A stretch of 25,185 nucleotides of DNA from Parvularia atlantis (lineage: Eukaryota; Opisthokonta; Rotosphaerida), in NCBI GenBank assembly GCA_943704415.1, contig CALSCO010002148.1:1-25185 (forward strand), in the 5' to 3' direction. The notes beneath the pieces were generated by a model. It was not told where the DNA came from. It made no database searches and was given only the letters and a program-made list of their open reading frames with translations. Of the stretch, positions 19,270 to 25,185 are shown in pieces. A program made the position numbers and the translations under genes. Numbering within the stretch: the stretch's first letter is position 1; the number at the start of each line of letters is the position of its first letter.

Positions 19270-20237
19270 ATGGACCTCCCAGTGCTGCTCGTGGCCGCGG
19301 TCGTCGTGCTCGTCGCGCTCGTCGCGGCGGCGCTGTACTGGCGCGCGGTGCGCGGGCGCGGGCGCCGCGGCACGTTCGCGCTGCTGGGCGCGTCGGGCGC
19401 GGGCAAGACGACGCTGTTCTTCCAGGTGCGCGCGCTAGCGAGCGGGCTGCGAGACGCGGAGGCTGACGCTGGTGACGGGCCAGCTCACGCGCGCGCGCTT
19501 CGTGCCGTGCCACACGTCCATGCACCCCAACATCGCGACGACGGCGCTGGCGTCCGAGGTGTGCGCGCGCATCCGTGCGCATGTGGCCGCGCGATTCACG
19601 TGCGCGCGGCAGCTCCACGGGCCGGGCGAGAAGCGCGCGCGCGCCAAGCCCGTGCACCTCGTCGACCTGCCCGGCCACGAGAAGCTGCGGTACCTGCTGG
19701 GCGAGTGGGAGCAGCAGCTGGGCGGCGTCGTGTTTGTGGTCGACGCGGCCGCGTTCGCCAAGGAGTTCCGCCGCGTGGCCGAGTACCTCTACGACGTGCT
19801 GAGCAGCGAGCACATCATGAAGGCGCGCGTGCCTGTGCTCGTCGCCTGCAGCAAGACCGACGTGGCGGGCGCGCAGCCGGCGCACCGCGTCCAGGCGACG
19901 CTCGAGGACGAGTTGTGCGTCGCGTGCCCGGTCGATCGCCCGCCGTCCTGCTCACGGCCCCGCGCGCGTGCAGCACGCAGCTTCGACAGACGCGCAGCGC
20001 TGCGCCTGCGCGCCAGGCCGACGACGGCGGCGGCGGCGGTGCGGTGCGGCGCGACGCACACTCGCGCGCTCACGTGCGGCTGTAGAGCGCACGGCCACGT
20101 TCCTGGGCTACGAGGACCGCAAGTTTGCGTTCGCGGACCTTGAGAACGAGGTCAGCTTTGTCGAGTGCGCCGTGGCCAAGGGCGGCGAGAGCATACGGCT
20201 GGTTGAGGAGTGGATCCGCACCGTCTACCCGTGCTGA
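19270..20237 (+). CDS. SRPRB: Signal recognition particle receptor subunit beta
   Basis: This ER-anchored small GTPase recruits SRP receptor alpha for co-translational targeting. ATG 19270 and five exons give about 245 residues. An N-terminal membrane anchor (LPVLLVAAVVVLVALVAAALYW) is followed by the GTPase fold: G1 GASGAGKTTLFF, switch segment TSMHPNIATT, G3 DLPGHEKLRY, FVVDAAAFAKE, G4 as ACSKTD (SKxD replaces the usual NKxD), and a C-terminal EVSFVECAVAKGGES. The basic TQLRQTRSAAPARQ stretch matches the human TLRVTRSAAPST. The first intron is abnormally short: frame restoration needs either a 28-nt GT-AG intron (19426-19453) or a 34-nt GC-AG intron (19428-19461). The gene is convergent with CDK5RAP1, 48 bp away. 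Confidence 0.93.
19426..19461 (+). other. Ultra-short first intron of SRPRB, boundaries ambiguous
   Basis: After KTTLFFQ the reading frame must shift to reach LTLVTGQLTRARF. Two solutions exist: removal of 19426-19453 (28 nt, GTGCGC to GCGAG) or of 19428-19461 (34 nt, GC donor, GCGGAG acceptor). Both are much shorter than the usual 45-70 nt here. A CTAGCGAG motif inside could act as a branch site. Confidence 0.5.
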
Positions 20238-20285
20238 ACAGAGCGAGCGCGTGGGACTGTACACACACATGGCGGCCGCGTCCGC
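20238..20285. other. Convergent 3' space, SRPRB and CDK5RAP1
   Basis: 48 bp lie between the opposed stop codons; it contains GTACACACACATGG and no canonical poly(A) hexamer. Confidence 0.5.
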
Positions 20286-22731
20286 TCACGTGGCGTGTGC
20301 CAGGCGCACGGGGGCGTCGGCGGCGTGCGGCTCGTGCGAGTGTGCGTTGTGGTTGTGGCGTCGCGCGACCTCGCTGCCCACGGCCAGGCTCGTCCGCGCG
20401 AGCAACGTGCCGCGCAGTGACTGTGACGTCGCGCCCGTCACCCGCACGAGCACATAGTCACCGCGGGCCGGCACGCGGTCGGGCTCGTCCGAGCGCCCAG
20501 CGGGCCAGTCGGCCGCAGTCGCAAGCTCCGGCACCGCCACCGCCTCAAAGTGCACCTGCGCGTGCGCGGTGTGTGTGTGTCAGTGTGCGCCCGGGGCATC
20601 GCGGCATGCACACCTTGCGGTTGCAGTCGGCGCGCCCGCTCAGGTCCATGTCGGCGCGGCGGCGCGCCTCGCCCTCGACGAGCACGACCTGCAGCGACCC
20701 GACGAGGCCCGCATTCTTCGTGCCGTGTCTCAGCCACCCCAGGCCAGCCGTGGCGTGCGACGCACCTTGCGCGCGGCCGTCCGCTGGAACACGGCGATGA
20801 TCTCCTGCAGCCGTCGCTGCTTCACCTGTGCCCGCTCAGCGTCCGCATGCAACGCAACAGGGAGCGCGCCGACGGCACCTCGGGTGGCACGTCGTCGACG
20901 TAGTGCCGGTGCGCGTGCGTCTTCTCGCGCAGGCTGTAGGCAAACATGAACGCGGCGTCAAACTGCACGCGCGCCAGCAGCTCGACCGTGTCGCGGTGCT
21001 CGTCCTCGGTCTCGCCGCAGAAGCCGGCAATGATGTCGGTCGAGAGCGCGACGGACGGGATCCCTGCGTCTGTGCTCAGTCGCAGGGGCACCTGCACGCG
21101 CGCGGCACACGCACACGCGCGGATGTGCTCGACCAGCGCCAGGTACGCCTCGCGCGAGTACCCGCGACGCATGCGCTCGAGCGTGCTGCTCGAGCCCGAC
21201 TGGGCCGGCAAGTGGATGGCCTGCACGCGCCTGTGCGCTCAGCTGTCGACACAACGGCAGGCGCGGCCGTACCTTGGCGATGTTGTGCCGCTCCTGGATG
21301 AGTGCCAGCAGCTCGTCCGGGAAGTCCTTCGGGTGTGGCGAGGTAAAGCGCACGCGCAGCTCGGGATTGAGCATCGACACCCTGTGCGAGCGCGCAGTCA
21401 GCGCACAGGGTGTCGATGCTCTGTGCGCTCGCGCGCACTTGTCGAGCAGGTCGGCGAAACGCAGCCCGCCGTCGCGCTGTTTGTAGACGGTCTTGAAGCC
21501 GCGCGACAGGCGCAGGGGGCCCGTGCCATGCGCGCTCGAGAAGAACGAGAGCGCGTCGTCGCCCTGGGTCACGTCGCGGTAGCTGTTGACGTTCTGCCCA
21601 AGCAGCGTGACCTCCTTGACGCCGCCGTCGACAAGCTTGCGGACCTCGTCCAGCACAGACGTGATCGGTCTGCGCGCGCGTGAGCTCGGGGCGGCAGCAC
21701 TGTGCGAGCGCGGCACACACCGCGACCGCTCTCGCCCGCGCGTGAACGGCACGACGCAGAAGCTGCACATGTTGTCGCAGCCGCGCATGATCGACACAAA
21801 CGCGCTGCGCGTGGCGCCCCAGTCAGGTGTGAAGTGTGCGCGCGCCTTGTGCGGTCGTGTGCCTGACGCTGTCGCGGTTGAGCCGGACGGGCGTGATGTC
21901 GGCGTACGTCTCCTCGAGCGACAGCTGCACGTTGACGCTGGCCTGCCCGCTGTCCTCCACCTGGCCCAGCAGCCGCGGCAGGTCACGATACTGGCCGCGG
22001 CGCCCGTGAACTGCCGCGTGCGCGACAGCAGCACACACGCACCGCGTCGGGCCCGCACACGACATCAATCAGCTTGTTGGCCTCGATCAGCTTCGTCTTG
22101 AGCCGCTCGGCCATGCACCCAAGCACGCCGATGCGCACGCCCGGCCGCTTGCGCTGCACGCCGTTCAAAGGCGTCGGCGTGCGTCGCCTGCGTGCTCGCG
22201 CACCTTGGTTGCCGCGAGCGCATCCAACCGCGCCCAGACCCTCTTCTCGGCGTTGTCGCGGATGGCGCAGGTGACGAGGAAGATGACGTCGGCTGCGCGC
22301 TCGTCGTCGGTGCGCTCGTACCCGGCATCGGCCATGACGGCCGAGACGATCTCGGCGTCGCTCGTGTTCATCTGGCACCCGTACACCTCGAAGAAGACCT
22401 TCTGGCCACGTACGGGCGCGAGCGCTGGTCCCGCCCTCAGCGGCGTGCGCGCGCGCGACGGCACACACGCGCACCGCGCGCGTCCAGGTACGGCGGCGGC
22501 GAGAACGGCGACGGCGACGACGCGGCCGCCGCGCCCGACCGCGCGAGCATGTCCTTGAGCGTCGGCCCGGGCGTGGCGGCAATTCTGCGCCCGCCCGCCC
22601 GCCAGCGTGTGACGGGCGGGCGCAAGAGCGCACACGCAGGGCACAGAGGCGCACCGCGAGAGCGCACGCCGCGCCGCCAGCGGCCATGCGACACGCGCCG
22701 CCATGCGCAGCACGGCGTGGTGAGGCGCCAT
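20286..22731 (-). CDS. CDK5RAP1: Mitochondrial tRNA methylthiotransferase CDK5RAP1
   Basis: A radical-SAM enzyme of the MiaB family that adds the 2-methylthio group to i6A37 of tRNAs, in mitochondria in animals. ATG 22731 (in-frame alternative MAARV at 22704); 13 exons, roughly 550 residues. The N-terminus ([17 protein letters not shown]) looks like a mitochondrial presequence. The UPF0004 domain has its three cluster Cys: [17 protein letters not shown] and LGCMAERL. The radical-SAM motif is CDNMCSFC within [18 protein letters not shown]. Also seen: [59 protein letters not shown], and a C-terminal TRAM domain (LVEGEARRR to [18 protein letters not shown]). The eukaryotic CDK5RAP1 arrangement with the [10 protein letters not shown] and [10 protein letters not shown] blocks is intact. 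One intron (21805-21862) is GC-AG; another (21382-21438) has a hairpin over its acceptor. Confidence 0.97.
21369..21421. repeat. Perfect inverted repeat over a CDK5RAP1 3' splice site
   Basis: Two 20-bp arms (21369-21388 and 21402-21421) are exact reverse complements around a 13-nt loop. In the minus-strand pre-mRNA the upstream arm lies inside intron 21438-21382. The downstream arm covers the last 7 intron bases (CGCACAG), the acceptor, and the first 13 bases of the exon encoding VSML. The stem therefore buries the 3' splice site. Confidence 0.9.
21805..21862 (-). other. GC-AG intron in CDK5RAP1
   Basis: The exon ending VRLNRDSV and the exon starting [13 protein letters not shown] join in frame only if 58 nt beginning GCACAC and ending GCGCAG are removed. 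The nearby GT donor is in the wrong phase. The junction is CAG|GC and restores exact family spacing. Confidence 0.75.
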
Positions 22732-22810
22732 CGTTCTAAGTAACCGCGAAAGTGTAGCACAAGGGTAGGGAGGGTCGGGATGCTATTGACTTAGGCTTGG
22801 GGACGCGTGC
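22732..22810. promoter_or_regulatory. CDK5RAP1 upstream space
   Basis: 79 bp between the CDK5RAP1 start and the stop of the same-strand gene upstream. It is notably less GC-rich than its surroundings (CGTTCTAAGTAACCGCGAAAG; GCTATTGACTTAGG) and must hold both the 3' end of the upstream gene and the CDK5RAP1 promoter. Confidence 0.5.
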
Positions 22811-23604
22811 TCAAAGCGGCATCATCAGCTTGTGCTTGCTGGTCGCGTCGTTGAAAAACTTGGGGTCGAGCACCCCGGCCTGCTGCGTCGGCGGGCCGCC
22901 CGGCGTCATCGCGCGCCCCGGTGTCGGCGGCGCGACCTGCACTGGCGTCCGGCCGAGCGGGCCCGAGAGAATCCAAGACGGCGACTGCGTGCGCGGCGGC
23001 GGGGCGGCCGCGAGCTGGTCCGGCTGCGGCGTGAACAGGCGTCGTCCGCCGATCGAGCGCTGGTACATTTGATCGGTCGCCGCGCCGGGGTCTGCTTGCA
23101 ATGGGGTTAGGCGCGCTGTCGCCGCATGCGCCGCGCACGCACGCTCGCCCGGCAGGAGCGGCTGCAGCACAAACTGGTTGAGCTGCGCCGAGGCAAACCT
23201 CTGCGCCGGCACCCGTCATGCGCCGCCGAGCGCGCCAGGCCACACAATGCCGCACCGCGCCAAAGTCGTACGTCGGGTTAATCGGGTCGCTCACGCGCCG
23301 CTGCTTGCGGATCTCCACGTTCGAGTAGGCCATGCGCAGATCCGACGTGGGCAGCGCGTACGACTGGTCCGGGATGAGCGACGGCGCCTGGGCAAAATGC
23401 GCGTGCACCATTTGGCCCTGCTGCAAAAGCTCGGCGGCCGCGATTGCGCCCGTCGCCGGCGCAAACAGCGACGGCGCCGAGGCGTGCGACGTGAGCAACT
23501 GCGGTGGTACCGCCAGCAGCGCCTGGGAGTACGGCGTGTGCAGGGCCCCGCTCGACCGGCGCCGGAGCAGCACCGGCCGTACTTGCTCTGGCTGCTGCTG
23601 CTCT

Positions 23605-23651
<47 letters not shown>

Positions 23652-25154
23652 GGCCTCGTCGCTGTACTCTAGCTGCAGGTGGCTGCTGTCGTCGTACGGT
23701 GCGGTGTCCTGTGTGCACGCGCGCGCGTGAGACCAGCTATGGCAACGCAAACACACGCACCAACTGCAGCATCGCTTGCGCGTCGCGCGTGTACGCGGCC
23801 GGCCCGCTCAGGCGCCGTCTTGGCCTGTGCGGGCGCGCGGGTCAGCGCTGCGCTTGCGATCGCTGCAGCCGCGGCACGGCGCACCACTCAGCATTCGGCA
23901 CGTCCTCGTACGGCTCGGTGCTGGTGTCGAACCGGGTCGTCACGGCCACCGGCTGCGTGCTGCTGAGCGACAGGTGGCGCAGGTCGTACCCGGACGCTGA
24001 CAGCGAGCTGCTGTTGGATCCGGCGTCCGGCATGTCGCTGTACTCGCTGCGCGGTCGCGCTGAGCGTGAGAGATACACAGGGCGAGCATGCGCGCGCATA
24101 CGACGCACCTGTGGTTGATGATGCTCTCGCTCGACGTGCTCGTCGAGTGCATGGCACGGAACGACTGCGGGTACTGCAGTGATTGCGTGGGCAGCTGGCC
24201 AGTGCGGTTGGTGAGACCCGCGACAGCCAGCCGCAGCGAGGCGCACCTGGTACGCCTGCGTCGGCTCCATCTGCTCACCGTCCTCGTTCTCCTCGGCTAG
24301 CGGCGGCTGCCGCGGCGCGCTATAGCGCTGGATCCGCTGCAACGCGACCGGGACGAGAGGCTTCCGGTCGGGTTTGGTCCAGTCACCGATGAGGCCGCCG
24401 TCCTCCTCGTCGTGCTCGGCGAGTGGGTGATCTGCGCGCGCAAGTGAGCGCAAGCTTGCGCACGTGCTGGCAGGGGGCCACACCGTGTGCACTGATCGGC
24501 ACCCACCCCGCGAGCGCGTCCGTGCCCGCGGCGTTGGGCAGCGGTTCGGCCAGATCGGTCGTGCTGTCGTCAAACACGCCGGCGGCCGCGTAGCTGCGGG
24601 AGGCGGGTGAGCGGGGTGGCGGGTCGTGCGCAAGCCGCGAGCGCACAGGTCGGTGTACAGCGGCGCCTCTTTGACCGGCTGGAACTGTAAGGCCGACGGG
24701 CGCGCAGCGACGGTGTCAAACACGGCCTGCAGCGAGAAGGCCGTGCCTGGCTCGCTCATTGGCGGCATGTCGCCAAAGGAGCTGTTTTGCGAGCGCGCTC
24801 TCCCTGCGCCGCCGCGAGGGCGTGGCGGCGTGGCGGCGGCACGACTGCGCGAGCGGGGCGGGTTGGAGGTGCGCGCTCGTGTGCGCAGCGAGAGACACGC
24901 ACTCGTACGACGACGACGCGGCCTGCCCGGTGTCGTCCGTTGCGTACGTCGGGCGTTGGCGCCGCGTGTCGTCGCGCGAGGGCTGCGCGGGCCAGTGCAC
25001 GGGCGCGGCCCGGTGCAGCGCCTGGCGGTGCAGCCCGTCCAGGTAGGCCAAGCGCGAGGCGGGCGGCGTGTAGCCGGCGTCGGCGCTGGACGGCGTCGCG
25101 GGCATCGACGACGGCGCCGACGCCGTGTGCGCCGGCACGCGCCACGCCGAGAAG
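22811..25154 (-). CDS. Unknown Ser/Pro/Gln-rich, probably disordered protein (partial)
   Basis: I do not recognise this gene. The window holds its C-terminal part: a stop at 22811-22813 and about 10 introns; the 5' part lies past the window end, since the first exon seen (25154 downward) is preceded by an acceptor. It is dominated by low complexity: Ser/Thr/Pro-rich stretches, an acidic patch (EHDEEDGG, EENEDGEQ), and a run of 14 Gln followed by PEQQQPEQ. Three basophilic kinase or 14-3-3-like sites stand out: RRRLSGP, RRRSSGAL and RKQRRVSDP. Less degenerate segments, possibly short binding motifs, are SFGDMPPMSEP, VPVALQRIQRYSAP, LRMAYSNVEI, NPTYDFGARFASAQ, SPSWILSGPLG and the C-terminal DPKFFNDATSKHKLMMPL. 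A transcriptional co-regulator or signalling scaffold would fit this composition, but nothing proves it. Some splice junctions near 24800-24860 are uncertain. Confidence 0.7.
23607..23648. repeat. (CTG/CAG)14 repeat encoding polyglutamine
   Basis: Fourteen perfect CTG units on the + strand read as CAG on the coding strand of the unknown Gln-rich gene. All codons are CAG, so the tract is a true microsatellite, likely to vary in length. Confidence 0.9.
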
Positions 25155-25185
25155 CTGTGCGCGCGGGACGCGTGAGCCGCGGGGG

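Noticed and set aside
21369-21421. Inverted repeat as transposon ends or a bacterial-type terminator
   Set aside because: The arms are 13 nt apart and match the exon start exactly; there is no internal element, target duplication or T-run.
23607-23648. CTG run as a CRISPR-like or regulatory array
   Set aside because: It is a simple trinucleotide microsatellite within coding sequence, giving polyglutamine.
1-25185. Bacterial or actinobacterial origin, suggested by high GC and long overlapping ORFs
   Set aside because: All recognisable genes are eukaryotic and become continuous only after removing short GT-AG introns; there are no operons or Shine-Dalgarno patterns.
1-25185. Search for tRNA genes, rRNA, transposons and virus-derived elements
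   Set aside because: No cloverleaf-like A/B box pairs, reverse transcriptase, integrase, transposase or terminal repeats could be recognised on either strand.

Overview
The window is a very GC-rich (about 70% by eye, not counted), extremely compact nuclear stretch from a eukaryote, most likely a unicellular one. No gene here is a single open reading frame. Each was rebuilt by hand from short exons separated by roughly 120 introns, most about 45-70 nt, with donors that are nearly always GTGCG(C/T), acceptors (C/T)AG, and a CTGAC or CTCAC branch-like motif shortly upstream of the acceptor. The gene set (TM2D1, a trithorax-type KMT2, a cation-dependent M6P-receptor homologue, a diaphanous-type formin, a FANCB-like protein) points to a protist near the animals, such as a unicellular holozoan or another obazoan. 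That placement is inference and only moderately secure.

Layout, left to right: a diaphanous-related formin (-, 1-2926, cut at its FH1 region by the window start); TDP1 (+, 3016-4951) with two N-terminal ubiquitin-interacting motifs; TM2D1 (-, 4989-5783); a FANCB/FAAP100-superfamily protein, best matched to FANCB (+, 5790-8416); a trithorax/MLL-type H3K4 methyltransferase carrying an N-terminal RAMA domain and an inserted Tudor-like domain (-, 8444-13787); an unrecognised protein with two predicted beta-trefoils and a helical C-terminus (-, 13861-17368); NDUFA2 of complex I (+, 17429-17922); an M6PR-like receptor (-, 17978-19191); SRPRB, the signal recognition particle receptor beta subunit (+, 19270-20237); CDK5RAP1, the mitochondrial tRNA methylthiotransferase (-, 20286-22731); and a disordered, Gln-rich protein of unknown function (-, 22811-25154 and beyond the window).

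The spaces between start and stop codons are only 6 to 89 bp, so nearly everything is exon or intron. Neighbours are mostly head-to-head or tail-to-tail, so promoters must be bidirectional or lie inside neighbouring genes, and 3' UTRs must overlap. The genes do not form a pathway, although TDP1 and the FANCB-like gene are both repair genes separated only by TM2D1. I see no transposons, tRNAs, rRNAs or CRISPR arrays. The most notable items are the RAMA-KMT2 fusion, the FANCB-like gene, the double beta-trefoil protein, a perfect 20-bp hairpin that buries a 3' splice site in CDK5RAP1, the unusual donor consensus with several GC-AG introns, and the 6-bp gap between two divergent start codons.
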